From Hyphomonadaceae bacterium (GTDB taxonomy: Bacteria > Pseudomonadota > Alphaproteobacteria > Caulobacterales > Aquidulcibacteraceae): a stretch of DNA of 64,000 nt. Location of the stretch: contig JAHDXR010000007.1 of assembly GCA_023384105.1 (NCBI GenBank), forward strand, positions 62,001 through 126,000, written 5' to 3'. Below, piece after piece: positions 15,587-26,049 of this stretch (position 1 is the stretch's first letter; each line of letters starts with the position of its first letter). The notes under the pieces were generated by a model, which had not been told where the DNA came from, made no database searches, and was given only the letters and a program-made list of their open reading frames with translations. A program made the position numbers and the translations under genes.

Positions 15587-17980
15587 ATGTTTTCCAAGAA
15601 GTTCTTATCCGGCGCCGCGCTGACGGCGCTCACGATGTCGATGGGCGGCGCCGCTTACGCCCAATCCACCGGTTCGCAGGAATTCGAAACCGAGATCATC
15701 GTCACGGGTCGTGCGGCGACCATCGACGGCGCGGTCCGTGCGGAAACCGCACCCAAGGCGGTTGCGACGATCACGTCGGAATATATCGAAACGCAGGTTC
15801 CGGGGCAGACTTTTCTCAACTCGATCGCGATCCTGCCGGGCGTCAACTTCTCCAATAACGATGCCTATGGGTCCGCCGGCGGCGAACTCAGCTTGCGCGG
15901 CCTCGATAGCGCCCGCGTATCGCTGACGATCGACGGCGTCCCGCTGAACGATTCCGGCAACTACGCCATCTACCCCAACCAGATGCCCGATTCCGAAATT
16001 CTGGAGCGCGTCAGCGTCAATCTCGGCGCGACCGACGTCGACAGCCCGACGGCGGCGGCTTCAGGCGGCACGGTCAACGCCGTGGTACGCACGCCGCGTG
16101 AAAATTTCGGCGGCATCCTGCAATACGGCTATGGCGGTCAAGACGATTACAGCCGCCTGCTCGTCGCCATCGATAGCGGCGAGATCGGTCCGTTCGGCAC
16201 GCGCGCGCTCGTTGCTTTGTCAAACACGGAATACGACCATTTCAACAATCCGGGCGGCGTCGACAAGAACCAGTTCAACGCCCGCGTCTATCAGCCGATC
16301 GGCGCGAACGGCGATTTCGTCAGCGTTTCGCTGCACTATAATGAAAACCGCAACAACTTCCTCCGCAACTACAGCGTCGCCCAGTTCAACGCGGTCGGCC
16401 TCGACAACTATCAGCCGAACGGCACGGTCTGCGCGCCGCAGGCGCGCACCCCGGGCGTGGCGGATACCGTCCAGCGCAATTGCTCGAACTTCTACGGGCT
16501 CGCCACGAACCCGTCGAACACCGGCAATATCCGCGTCCAGTCGCGCTTCGGCCTCACCGACCGGATTACGCTGACGGTCGACCCGACCTTCCAATACGTG
16601 CTCGCCAACGGCGGCAGCACGCGGGTGATGAACGAGGTCAATCCGAACCTCGTCTCCGGCGGGGTCGTGAACTTCAACGCCGACCTGAACGGCGACGGCG
16701 ACTTCCTCGATTCGAACGTCATGGTGTTCCGTCCGAACACCACCAATACCCAGCGCTACGGGCTGACCAGTTCACTGATCTTCGACCTGAACGACGATCA
16801 TCGCGTGCGCTTCGCCTACGCCTGGGACCGCGCCCGGCACCGTCAAACCGGCGAGACGACCTACATTCTCGACGACGGTCACCCGGACGACGTGTTCGCG
16901 GGCAAGGGCGGCTATGGCCGGCGGATCGAAACCACCGACGGCTCGATCCTCCGCCGCCGCGACCGTCTGTCGATCGCCTCGCTGAACCAGATTTCGGCCG
17001 AATATCGCGGCAATTTCTGGGACGACACCGTGACCTTGGTCGCCGGCGTGCGCGCGCCCTTCTTCGAGCGCGAGCTGAACAATTATTGCTGGCAGCTCGT
17101 GGGCGGCGATCCGCTCTGCAGCGGGAATACGCCGACCCTCAGCAACCCCGCGAATTGGGTCGCGCCGTTCACGGGCGAGGAGGTCGAATATGACGATATC
17201 CTGCCGAACGTTGGCGTGACCTATCGTCCGGCCGAAAACCACCAAGTCTATTTCTCCTACGCGGAAAATCTCTCTGCGCCGCGCACGGACGACCTCTACG
17301 GCGTGCGTCTGGAGAACCTGGACAAGGTGCAGCCGGAAACGACGCAGAATTTCGACGTGGGCTATCGCTTCTCGGCGTCGAACGTGATCGCCTCGGTGGG
17401 CGCCTGGTACAAGATTTTCGACGGCCGGATCGAGCGCGGCTACGATCAAGACACGGGCGACTCCATATCCCTCAACATCGGCGAGGTGGATCAGTGGGGC
17501 TTCGACGCCCAGATCGGGATCGCGCCGTTTGAAGGTTTCAGCGTCATCGCGTCGGCGTCCTGGCAGGACAGCGAACTCCAGAACGACATCCAGACGGGTG
17601 TGTCGGGCGGCGTTCCGGTATTTGCCGGCGTGGAGGGCAACCGACTCTGGAACGCGCCGGAATGGATTCTCTCGGGCCGCCTGAACTACAGCGTCGGCAA
17701 TTTCGATTTCGGCCTCCAAAGCACCTACAAAGGCGAGCGCTTCACGAACCTCACCAACACGGAGACGGTCCCCGACTATGTTACGGTCGACGCCGATCTT
17801 CGCTGGAACTTCGGCCGCCTGATCAGGCGCGAGGACACTTACTTCCAGCTCAACGTGGTCAACCTGTTCGACGAGGAATACCTCTCGACCATCTCGATCC
17901 CGTTCAGCCCCAGCGGCTTGGCCAACGCCCAGGTCGGCGCGCCGCGCACGATCATCGGCACGCTCCGCACCTCGTTCTAA
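15587..17980 (+). CDS. TonB-dependent outer-membrane receptor
   Basis: 797 residues. The signal peptide ends GGAAYAQS, followed by a TonB-box-like stretch (ETEIIVTGR), a plug domain (about 55-165) and a 22-strand beta-barrel ending in Phe (LRTSF), the outer-membrane insertion signal. The plug has LSLRGLDSARVSLTIDGVPLN; the C-terminal region has VNLFDEEYLSTISIP, both typical. It imports a ligand powered by TonB; the ligand (siderophore, sugar, other) cannot be told. No transport partner or regulator is adjacent. GGGGG SD just upstream of ATG; strong terminator downstream. Confidence 0.9.
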   Translation: MFSKKFLSGAALTALTMSMGGAAYAQSTGSQEFETEIIVTGRAATIDGAVRAETAPKAVATITSEYIETQVPGQTFLNSIAILPGVNFSNNDAYGSAGGELSLRGLDSARVSLTIDGVPLNDSGNYAIYPNQMPDSEILERVSVNLGATDVDSPTAAASGGTVNAVVRTPRENFGGILQYGYGGQDDYSRLLVAIDSGEIGPFGTRALVALSNTEYDHFNNPGGVDKNQFNARVYQPIGANGDFVSVSLHYNENRNNFLRNYSVAQFNAVGLDNYQPNGTVCAPQARTPGVADTVQRNCSNFYGLATNPSNTGNIRVQSRFGLTDRITLTVDPTFQYVLANGGSTRVMNEVNPNLVSGGVVNFNADLNGDGDFLDSNVMVFRPNTTNTQRYGLTSSLIFDLNDDHRVRFAYAWDRARHRQTGETTYILDDGHPDDVFAGKGGYGRRIETTDGSILRRRDRLSIASLNQISAEYRGNFWDDTVTLVAGVRAPFFERELNNYCWQLVGGDPLCSGNTPTLSNPANWVAPFTGEEVEYDDILPNVGVTYRPAENHQVYFSYAENLSAPRTDDLYGVRLENLDKVQPETTQNFDVGYRFSASNVIASVGAWYKIFDGRIERGYDQDTGDSISLNIGEVDQWGFDAQIGIAPFEGFSVIASASWQDSELQNDIQTGVSGGVPVFAGVEGNRLWNAPEWILSGRLNYSVGNFDFGLQSTYKGERFTNLTNTETVPDYVTVDADLRWNFGRLIRREDTYFQLNVVNLFDEEYLSTISIPFSPSGLANAQVGAPRTIIGTLRTSF

Positions 17981-18004
17981 GAACCTCCCCCCCGAGGCGC
18001 CTTC

Positions 18005-18038
18005 AAGGAGCGGTTCTGACGAACCGCTCCTTTCTTTT
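18005..18038 (+). terminator. Strong rho-independent terminator after the TonB-dependent receptor
   Basis: AAGGAGCGGTTC (18005-18016), loop TGAC, GAACCGCTCCTT (18021-18032): a perfect 12-bp stem followed by TCTTTTTC. It lies between the receptor stop and the stop of the convergent DUF2272 gene. Confidence 0.92.
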
Positions 18039-19052
18039 TCAGCGGAAGCGCGGCGGCGGCTGCGGCGGGCGCGCGGCGAGGGCGGGCGCGCGTGCAAGCG
18101 CCGCTTCGCTCGCGGGCGCGTCGAGCGCGAGCACGGCGAACAGGCGCTCGTCGGCGCAGATTTTCTCGCCGCGGCAGACCGAGCGGACGCGATAGGCGCC
18201 GCCAATGTAAGTGAGGCGATAGGGGACGAGCGAGACGGCGTTGTCGACATTGCCGCCGATAGCGAGGATGAGGCCCGTGGCCGCATCGCGCGCGACGACG
18301 AGATCGCAGTGCATTTCCGCTTCGTCCACCGGCGCCGCGCGCCGGCCGGCGACGCCGTTGGGGCGATAGCCGGCGCGGCCGCTGCAGAGCAGGTCGCCCA
18401 CGCGCGGCGCGCGGTCGGCGTCGTAGGCGCGGTAGGGATGAGCCGCTTGCCCGTCGCCGGCGGCGATGGCGGCGTCGACATAGTCGCGATGCGCCCAGGA
18501 GCGGCGGAAGCCCTCGGCGCCGGCCTCGCACATCAGCCAGGAAATGAACGCCGCCGACCACGGCGTGCGCCAGCCGGGATTGGCGCGGTACTGGCCGGCG
18601 TAATCGGCCCAGAGCGCGTTGGCGGCGGCGATCTCTTGGCCGCCCGTGTCGGCGACATCGCCGCTGGCGACGCCGCTCAGCGCCGCCCAATAGCCGCCGA
18701 TCGCCTGCAGCATCAGCGGATCGTGTTCGACATAGGGCGGCGTCTTGGCGCGCGCGAGTTCGGGAAAGACGGCGCGCAGCGCGCGCGCATCGGCGCGCTG
18801 CGACAGCGGATAGCCGAACCGCGCCCATTCCTGCGCGGCGAGATCGACCAGGCGCTGGCGCAGGTCGCCTTCGTGCGCGGGCGCGCAGGTTTGTGTGCGA
18901 TGCGCGGCGTAGGCGGGATGCTGGAGGCCGTTGGCGTGATGGCGAAATGTGACTTCGCCGCGCGCAAGCGGCGACGGCGCGTTGGCCCGCGCCGGCGTTG
19001 CCGCAAGCGCGGCGGCGCAGAGGGTGGCGAAGAGGACTCTCATCGTCTGCAT
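18039..19052 (-). CDS. DUF2272 domain protein, exported
   Basis: 337 residues. A signal peptide (MRVLFATLCAAALAATPARA) is followed by a DUF2272 domain (about 150-300): TPWSAAFISWLMCEAG, the FRRSWAHRDYVDAAI segment, and RVGDLLCSGRAGYRP. DUF2272 resembles NlpC/P60-like amidase folds, so a cell-wall-linked role is possible, but no activity is established. A start at 19043 (MRVLF) is a slightly shorter alternative. It lies convergent with the receptor and downstream of the groEL terminator. Confidence 0.72.
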   Translation of the reverse strand: MQTMRVLFATLCAAALAATPARANAPSPLARGEVTFRHHANGLQHPAYAAHRTQTCAPAHEGDLRQRLVDLAAQEWARFGYPLSQRADARALRAVFPELARAKTPPYVEHDPLMLQAIGGYWAALSGVASGDVADTGGQEIAAANALWADYAGQYRANPGWRTPWSAAFISWLMCEAGAEGFRRSWAHRDYVDAAIAAGDGQAAHPYRAYDADRAPRVGDLLCSGRAGYRPNGVAGRRAAPVDEAEMHCDLVVARDAATGLILAIGGNVDNAVSLVPYRLTYIGGAYRVRSVCRGEKICADERLFAVLALDAPASEAALARAPALAARPPQPPPRFR

Positions 19053-19080
19053 TCAAGGCGGCGGTCGCCGCGTGCGCAAA

Positions 19081-19108
19081 CAAAAAGGGCGGAGCTTGCG
19101 CTCCGCCC
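19081..19108 (-). terminator. Rho-independent terminator of groEL
   Basis: GGGCGGAGC (19087-19095), loop TTGC, GCTCCGCCC (19100-19108). Read on the minus strand this is a 9-bp GC stem followed by TTTTTG, about 97 bases after the groEL stop. Confidence 0.85.
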
Positions 19109-19123
19109 CTCGGTAGTTGTGAG

Positions 19124-19196
19124 GGCGATCCCGGATCGCCGCTGACGCGCCGTCCGGGATGACGCTCCGCGCTCACGCCGCGTGCGCGACGTGAGC
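19124..19196. repeat. Short inverted repeat, family C-like, plus hairpin after groEL
   Basis: GATCCCGGATCGCC and GGCGCGTCAG-type halves (19124-19163) form an imperfect inverted repeat with CGTCCGGGATGAC, like the CCGGAATGAC ends of the 59778-59877 element. A second small stem, GCTCACG/CGTGAGC (19171-19177, 19190-19196), lies directly after the groEL stop. These are probably small intergenic repeat remnants. Confidence 0.5.
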
Positions 19197-19204
19197 GCTT
19201 CGCG

Positions 19205-20971
<1,767 letters not shown>

Positions 20972-20988
20972 CGGCGCGCGGAGCGCGC

Positions 20989-21306
20989 TTAGGCCGCTTC
21001 CTTCTTCGCCTTCTTGGTTTCGATGACGCCCATGATGTCGGACTCCTTCATGATCAGGAGTTCCTCGCCGTCGATCTTCACTTCCGTGCCCGACCATTTG
21101 CCGAACAGGATGCGATCGCCGACCTTCACGTCCGGCTTGATGTACTCGCCGTCGTCGTCGCGGGCGCCCGGGCCGACGGCGATCACTTCGCCTTCCTGCG
21201 GCTTCTCTTGAGCCGTTTCCGGAATGATGATGCCGCCCTTGGTCTTTTCCTCTTCCTTCACGCGCTTCACCAGCACGCGATCATGCAGGGGACGAAAGCT
21301 CGCCAC
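20989..21306 (-). CDS. groES: Co-chaperonin GroES
   Basis: 105 residues: [20 protein letters not shown], the mobile-loop segment [18 protein letters not shown], and [20 protein letters not shown]. It forms the heptameric lid of GroEL. It starts with GTG (21306-21304), 7 bases after a GGGAG SD. Promoter and CIRCE-like operator lie just upstream, so heat-shock control by HrcA is expected. Confidence 0.97.
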   Translation of the reverse strand: MASFRPLHDRVLVKRVKEEEKTKGGIIIPETAQEKPQEGEVIAVGPGARDDDGEYIKPDVKVGDRILFGKWSGTEVKIDGEELLIMKESDIMGVIETKKAKKEAA

Positions 21307-21353
21307 TATCTTACTCCCTTGTTTTAAAAGGCCTTTCTAGCCTCCGGCAGCCT

Positions 21354-21380
21354 TTGGCACTCGCCGACGCCGGTTGCTAA
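21354..21380 (-). promoter_or_regulatory. CIRCE-like HrcA operator upstream of groES
   Basis: TTGGCACTC - nine bases - GGTTGCTAA (plus strand). The CIRCE consensus is TTAGCACTC-N9-GAGTGCTAA; the left arm differs at one position and the right arm at two, with the exact 9-base spacer. It lies just downstream of the predicted -10, where HrcA would block transcription. Confidence 0.85.
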
Positions 21381-21387
21381 CGGCGGC

Positions 21388-21416
21388 GATGTAGGCGGGC
21401 GGCCCGAAGCCGTCAA
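21388..21416 (-). promoter_or_regulatory. Probable groES-groEL promoter
   Basis: On the minus strand a TTGACG -35 (21416-21411) and a TACATC -10 (21393-21388) are separated by 17 bases, directly upstream of the CIRCE-like element. This suits a housekeeping-sigma promoter under HrcA control. Confidence 0.7.
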
Positions 21417-21522
21417 GCCCGGACGCCCGCCTCTGGGGCCGCAATTTGGCTTGCTGCTGCGCTCTGCCGCGGCGATGGATCGCCGGTGAGGGGGAGGTGT
21501 CGGGCTCGGCTCGGCGGCTGCA

Positions 21523-21562
21523 AGAAAGAGAGCCGCCCCGTCGCCGGGGCGGCTCGATTTTT
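21523..21562 (-). terminator. Rho-independent terminator of the RcnB-like gene
   Basis: GAGCCGCCCCG (21530-21540), loop TCGC, CGGGGCGGCTC (21545-21555): perfect 11-bp stem. T-rich on both sides (TCTTTCTTG on the minus strand, GATTTTTC on the plus strand), so it may work in both directions. It lies about 24 bases after the rcnB-like stop; 21381-21520 otherwise holds the groES promoter and no gene. Confidence 0.88.
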
Positions 21563-21578
21563 CTGCTCGGATGCAGCC

Positions 21579-22619
21579 TCAGTAGTACAGCAGCGCGTCG
21601 AGGATCAGGCCGGTCGACACCGCGATCAGCAGGATGTCGCGGTCGACCATCACATAACGGCAGCCATAAGGAGCGGGCGGCAGCCGATAGTAGAGATCGT
21701 ACGGGATCGGCTGCCAATAGATGTCGTACGGCAGCACATAGCCGACGCGCCACGGGCGGTACGGACGCCGCCAGCCGTCATAGCCCCACCAGTAATAGGT
21801 GTGGCCCCAGAAGCCGCCGACGATGATGGCGTAGCCGCGATCGAAATAGTAGCCGTGGCGGATGTGGCGCCAGTCGCTGTAGCGCGGGCGGTCCCAGTCG
21901 CGGTGGGTATGGCGGTAGCGGCGCCAGCGGTCGTCGTCGCGGCGATGATCGCGGTTCCAGTCGCCGCGCGAGAAATCGCGTCCGCCGCCGCGGCTGTTCC
22001 AGTCGCCGCGATTGTTGCGATCGCCGCGGTTTGCGTCTCCGCGCTGGTTGCGGTCGCCCCGGTTCCAATCGCCGCGATTGTCGCCCTGGTTGCCGCGGAG
22101 ATCGCGACCGCCGCGGTTCCAGTCGCCCTGATTGTCGCGATTGCGGTCGCCCCGGCTGTCGCGCTGATCGCGGCCGCCGCGGTTCCAATCGCCCCGGTTA
22201 TTGTTGTCGCGGTTCCAATCGCTTCGACCGTCTTGATCCCTGCGATCGCCGCCGCGATTGCCATTCCAATCGCCGCGGCTTTCGCCGCCCCGATTCCTGT
22301 TGCTTCGATCGGCGCCGCCACGCTGGACTTGCGGTGGCGGCTGCGTCTGTTGCGCCTGCTGCGCGGGCGGCTGCGCGCGCGGGCCGCCGCGAAGCGCGTC
22401 GTCGTTGCGGCTCTCTTGCGGACGATCGCCACGGCGAGCGTCGCCGCGATCGCGGTTCCAGTCGCCGCGGCTGCGCTGGTGGTCGTTGCTGTGGCCGCGC
22501 TGGCCCCGGCTGTCGCCGCGTTCATGCCTGCCGCGGTCGTCGCGCTGAGCATAGGCAGGCGTTGCTACCCAGGCTGTCGCGCTCAAAGCGGCTATCGCCG
22601 CAATGAGGGCTTTCTTCAT
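21579..22619 (-). CDS. RcnB-family periplasmic protein with RGDWNR-type repeats
   Basis: 346 residues. Signal peptide MKKALIAAIAALSATAWVA to PAYAQ. The central part (about 30-235) is Arg/Asp/Asn/Gly-rich low complexity with repeated RGDWNRG and RDQR-type units. The C-terminal RcnB-like domain (about 250-346) ends RDILLIAVSTGLILDALLYY, typical of the family, which is linked to nickel/cobalt homeostasis in enterobacteria; other members are of unknown role. ATG 22619 chosen for the GGGAG SD 7 bases upstream and the signal peptide. Terminator at 21523-21562. Whether it handles metal here is unknown. Confidence 0.78.
   Translation of the reverse strand: MKKALIAAIAALSATAWVATPAYAQRDDRGRHERGDSRGQRGHSNDHQRSRGDWNRDRGDARRGDRPQESRNDDALRGGPRAQPPAQQAQQTQPPPQVQRGGADRSNRNRGGESRGDWNGNRGGDRRDQDGRSDWNRDNNNRGDWNRGGRDQRDSRGDRNRDNQGDWNRGGRDLRGNQGDNRGDWNRGDRNQRGDANRGDRNNRGDWNSRGGGRDFSRGDWNRDHRRDDDRWRRYRHTHRDWDRPRYSDWRHIRHGYYFDRGYAIIVGGFWGHTYYWWGYDGWRRPYRPWRVGYVLPYDIYWQPIPYDLYYRLPPAPYGCRYVMVDRDILLIAVSTGLILDALLYY
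21960..22280 (-). repeat. Coding tandem repeats, RGDWNR-like, in the RcnB-like gene
   Basis: Within the gene, short units encoding RGDWNR/G are repeated about ten times with irregular spacing (for example RGDWNRGGRDQR, QGDWNRGGRDLR, RGDWNRGDRNQR). At DNA level CGGTTCCAATCGCC-type blocks recur. The units are degenerate, not a CRISPR-like array. Confidence 0.8.
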
Positions 22620-22725
22620 GTGAGGCTCCCTGTGTGTCTCGCGGACACACCCTCGCAAGGCTGACAGTGAGGCCTATGGCCTGAACGGCGCCTGAATCGC
22701 TGCTGAACGCCCGGCTCAGGCGGGG

Positions 22726-23361
22726 TCAGTAGCGCTTGAGTCCGTTCACCAGGAAGCGCACCGAGTGGGCGACGTACTGGCGGAGGTCGTCGTCGCTCAA
22801 GGCGTACGTATCGTCCGCCAAGGCGCGGTACTGATGGCGGCTGCGCAGCAGTTCGAGGAAGTAGGAGGCGGCGATGTCGTGGTCGCCTTCGAACTCGGGC
22901 GCGGCGCGGCGCAGATGGTTCGCCACCACCTCGCGGACCTTGTCGGCGCCGCTGAAGACATAGCGCTGCACCGATTGCGGAAACTTGCGGCCCTCGCCGA
23001 CGACGAGGCGGAAGAAGGCGAGGTTTTCGCGCGTCAGAATGGTGCGCAGGAATTGTTCGCCGATCTGTTGCAGGCCCTGCTCCAGCGGCGCGTCATCGGC
23101 GAACCTGGGCGTCATGGCTTCGGTGAGCCGCTCATGTTCGTCCTGAATGACCGCCAGGAACAGGCCTTCCTTGTTGCCGAACTGGGAATAGAGCGTGGCC
23201 AGCGATCCGCCGGCCAGACGCACGACGTCGTTGACGCTGGCGGCCTCGTAGCCCTGATCCAGAAAGACGTTGCGCGCGGCCTGGAGAAACGCTTGACGTC
23301 GCGCAACGCCGCGATCCGGAGTGCGTGCCACCAGCTTTTCGTAAGGCGCGCTTGCGTTCAT
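22726..23361 (-). CDS. TetR-family transcriptional regulator
   Basis: 211 residues. The N-terminal HTH (about 22-65) contains AASVNDVVRLAGGSLATLYSQFGNKEGLF, the classic TetR recognition helix and following helix. The C-terminal helical ligand domain (about 85-205) resembles TetR_C members tied to efflux. ATG 23361 chosen over the upstream 23406 because the HTH follows at the usual distance. It is divergent from the emrA-emrB-like operon across 121 bases, so it probably represses that pump and itself. No operator palindrome is obvious by eye in the gap. Confidence 0.87.
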   Translation of the reverse strand: MNASAPYEKLVARTPDRGVARRQAFLQAARNVFLDQGYEAASVNDVVRLAGGSLATLYSQFGNKEGLFLAVIQDEHERLTEAMTPRFADDAPLEQGLQQIGEQFLRTILTRENLAFFRLVVGEGRKFPQSVQRYVFSGADKVREVVANHLRRAAPEFEGDHDIAASYFLELLRSRHQYRALADDTYALSDDDLRQYVAHSVRFLVNGLKRY

Positions 23362-23482
23362 GTTTACCGTCAATGGGCACAATAGACGTGCGGAAATAGG
23401 GCGCAAGCTCTGCTTGAATGGAACGTAACCGTGGCTACATTGGCGGCGTCCGGCGCTTCCGCGCCTTGGGAAACACTTTTTA

Positions 23483-24454
23483 ATGCCAGATGACGCCGCC
23501 TATCGGCAGGACACGGCCCGCGCCGGCGCTCAGGTCCGCGCCATGGCGCGCGCCCTTGGCCGGCGCGGGCTCGCCCTGATAGGCGCGGGCGCTGCGCTGC
23601 TTCTCATCCTCGTCTTCGCCGTGAACTGGCTGGTCAGCGGCCGGTTCCACGAGACCACCGACAACGCCTATGTGCGCGCCGACATCTCGCTGATCTCGGC
23701 GAAGATCGAAGGCTATGTGCGCGCCGTTCCCGCCGGGGAGAACCAAAGCGTTCACGCCGGCGACGTGCTGGTCGAGATCGACGACACCGATTACGCGGCG
23801 CGCGTGCAGGAAGCGCGCGCGGCGCTGGCGCAGGCGCTTGCGGCGCGCGAAGCGGAGCAGGCCGGCCGCGCGCTGGCGGCGTCCGACGTGCAGCGCTACC
23901 GGCCGCTGGCCGAGCGCGGACTGCTTTCGCCCGCGCGCATGGAGCAGCTGGAGATTCAATCCCGCCAGGCGCGCGGCGGCTATGACGCGGCGGCCGCGGG
24001 CGTCGAGGCGGCGCGGGCGCAGCTGGCGGCGGCCGAACTCAATCTGCGACGCACTGTGGTGCGCGCGCCGATCGACGGCGTCGTCGGCGACCGGCAAGTG
24101 CAGGTGGGCCAGCTGGTCCGCACCGGCACGCCGCTGATGTCGGTGGTGCCGCTGCAGTCTGTGTACGTCGTCGCGAACTTCAAGGAGACGCAGATCGAGC
24201 GCTTCCGTCCCGGCCAGCGGGCGACGATCCGGCCGGACGTCGCGCATGGGCTTCGCTTGCGCGGGACGGTGGAGTCGATCGCGCCGGCGTCGGGCTCGGA
24301 GTTCTCGATCATCCCGACCGACACCGCGACCGGCAATTTCACAAAGATCGTGCAGCGGGTGCCGGTGCGCATCCGGCTGGAGCCGAGGCAGGATGGGCTG
24401 GAGCTGCTGCGGCCCGGGCTCTCTGCGGCCGTCACGGTGGACACACGCGAATGA
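23483..24454 (+). CDS. emrA: HlyD/EmrA-family membrane fusion protein
   Basis: 323 residues. One membrane helix (about 28-50, ALIGAGAALLLILVFAVNWLV), then ETTDNAYVRADISLISAKIEGYV, the EmrA-type lipoyl-domain start, a helical hairpin (about 95-190), the second lipoyl half RTVVRAPIDGVVGDR, and a beta-barrel domain (FKETQIERFRPGQ). It bridges the inner-membrane pump to an outer-membrane channel. The stop overlaps emrB (ATGA). Under probable control of the divergent TetR gene. No TolC-like gene is adjacent. Confidence 0.9.
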   Translation: MPDDAAYRQDTARAGAQVRAMARALGRRGLALIGAGAALLLILVFAVNWLVSGRFHETTDNAYVRADISLISAKIEGYVRAVPAGENQSVHAGDVLVEIDDTDYAARVQEARAALAQALAAREAEQAGRALAASDVQRYRPLAERGLLSPARMEQLEIQSRQARGGYDAAAAGVEAARAQLAAAELNLRRTVVRAPIDGVVGDRQVQVGQLVRTGTPLMSVVPLQSVYVVANFKETQIERFRPGQRATIRPDVAHGLRLRGTVESIAPASGSEFSIIPTDTATGNFTKIVQRVPVRIRLEPRQDGLELLRPGLSAAVTVDTRE

Positions 24455-26049
24455 CCGCCGCCGCGGCCGCGGCTCGACCGGACGATGCGCCGCCGCTCCA
24501 TATCTGGATCGGCTTCGTCGCCATGGTCGTCGGCCAGTTCATGGCCATTCTCGACATCCAGATCGTCGCCAGCGCGATCGGCTCGATTCAGGCCGGCGTG
24601 AGCGCAAGCCGCGACGAAATCTCCTGGGTGCAGACGGCCTACCTGATCGCCGAAGTGATCGGCATTCCGCTGTCGGGCTTTCTCGGCCGGGCGCTGGGCA
24701 CGCGGCTGCTGTTCTGCATCTCGTCGCTGAGCTTCTCGGCGGCGAGCCTGTTGTGCGCCTTCGCGTGGGACATCCACTCGCTGATCATCTTCCGCGCGCT
24801 GCAGGGCTTCTGCGGCTCGGCGATGATCCCCACCGTGATGGCGACGCTCTATCTCGTCTTCCCGCAGCGGCTGCAGCCGATGACGGGGGCGATCATGGGC
24901 ATGGTGATAACGCTCGCCCCGTCGCTGGGGCCGACCATCGGCGGCTATGTCGCGGAGATGCTGGGCTGGCGGGCGCTGTTCTGGATCAACCTCGCGCCCG
25001 GCCTGCTGATCACTTTGGTCATCTGGAACACGATGGCCTCGCTCGACAAGCCGAACTTCAGCCTGCTGAAGAAGATCGACGTGATCGGGCTGATCGGGCT
25101 GGCGATGTTCCTCGGCGCGGCGGAATACACGCTCGAGGAAGGGCCGGCCAACGAATGGTTCGCATCGTCCGAAGTGGTGATGTGGGCGCTCGTTTCCGGC
25201 GCCGGCGCGGTGCTGTTCTTCCATCGCGCGTTCAAGGTCGAAACGCCCGTCGTCGATCTCAAGCCGTTCGGCACGCCGACGTTTGCAGTCGGCGCCTTGC
25301 TCGGTTTCATCCTCGGCTTCGGCCTGTTCAGCTCGGTGTTCCTGACGCCGCTCTTCCTGGGCTCGGTGCGCGGCTACAGCGCGCTGCAGATCGGGCACAC
25401 CATGTTCGTGCAGGGCGCGGTGATGTTCGTGACCGCGCCGCTTATCGGCAGGCTCGGGCGCACATTGCCGGATACGCGCCCGCTCGGCGCCCTGGGCTTT
25501 CTGATGGTCGCGGCGAGCTGCTGGATGCAGGCGCGCCTCACCGCGGAGGCCGGGTTCTGGGAGCTGGCCTGGCCGCAAGTGCTGCGCGGGCTCGGCCTGA
25601 TGATGACCTTCAACGCGGTGATGCAGCCGGCGCTGCAATCGCTGCCGCCCAATCTGGTCCATGCGGGTGCGGCGCTGTTCAACACCGTGCGCAATCTGGG
25701 CGGCGCGTTCGGGATCGCGGCGCTGGCGACGGTGCAGTCGCACTCGTTCGCGCTGCACCGGCAGGAGCTGTACGCCGCCGCCGACCCGAGCAATCCGCAC
25801 ATCGCCGGCATGATCGAAGGCGCGCGCGCCTACCTGGAGCAGGCGGGGGCGATCGATCCGGAGCGGCAGGCGCTGATGCATTACGCCGCGCTGCTCGACC
25901 GCGAAGCGCTGGTGATGACGTTCAACGACCAGTTCCTGCTGATGGCGGTGGTGATCGGGCTATCGGCGTTCGCGATGCTGCTGCTGAAGCCCCGCCCGCG
26001 CCTGGCGGGCGTGCGCTCCGCGCTGGCCGAGGAGGCGATGGCGCACTAG
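24451..26049 (+). CDS. emrB: DHA2-family (EmrB-like) drug efflux MFS transporter
   Basis: 532 residues, 14 predicted membrane segments. Motifs: GQFMAILDIQIVASAIGSIQ (TM1 region), the A-like motif LSGFLGRALGTR, and the motif C region GMVITLAPSLGPTIGGYV of antiporters. It would export toxic compounds in exchange for protons, with EmrA. Start overlaps the emrA stop. Its TAG stop shares the palindrome CTAG with the stop of the convergent glutathione peroxidase gene. Substrates unknown. Confidence 0.92.
   Translation: MTAAAAAARPDDAPPLHIWIGFVAMVVGQFMAILDIQIVASAIGSIQAGVSASRDEISWVQTAYLIAEVIGIPLSGFLGRALGTRLLFCISSLSFSAASLLCAFAWDIHSLIIFRALQGFCGSAMIPTVMATLYLVFPQRLQPMTGAIMGMVITLAPSLGPTIGGYVAEMLGWRALFWINLAPGLLITLVIWNTMASLDKPNFSLLKKIDVIGLIGLAMFLGAAEYTLEEGPANEWFASSEVVMWALVSGAGAVLFFHRAFKVETPVVDLKPFGTPTFAVGALLGFILGFGLFSSVFLTPLFLGSVRGYSALQIGHTMFVQGAVMFVTAPLIGRLGRTLPDTRPLGALGFLMVAASCWMQARLTAEAGFWELAWPQVLRGLGLMMTFNAVMQPALQSLPPNLVHAGAALFNTVRNLGGAFGIAALATVQSHSFALHRQELYAAADPSNPHIAGMIEGARAYLEQAGAIDPERQALMHYAALLDREALVMTFNDQFLLMAVVIGLSAFAMLLLKPRPRLAGVRSALAEEAMAH

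Noticed and set aside
21960-22280. CRISPR-like repeats
   Set aside because: Units are degenerate, in frame and encode RGDWNR; there are no unique spacers of constant length.
23362-23482. TetR operator between the regulator and emrA
   Set aside because: No clear palindrome was found by eye in the gap; a motif search would be needed.
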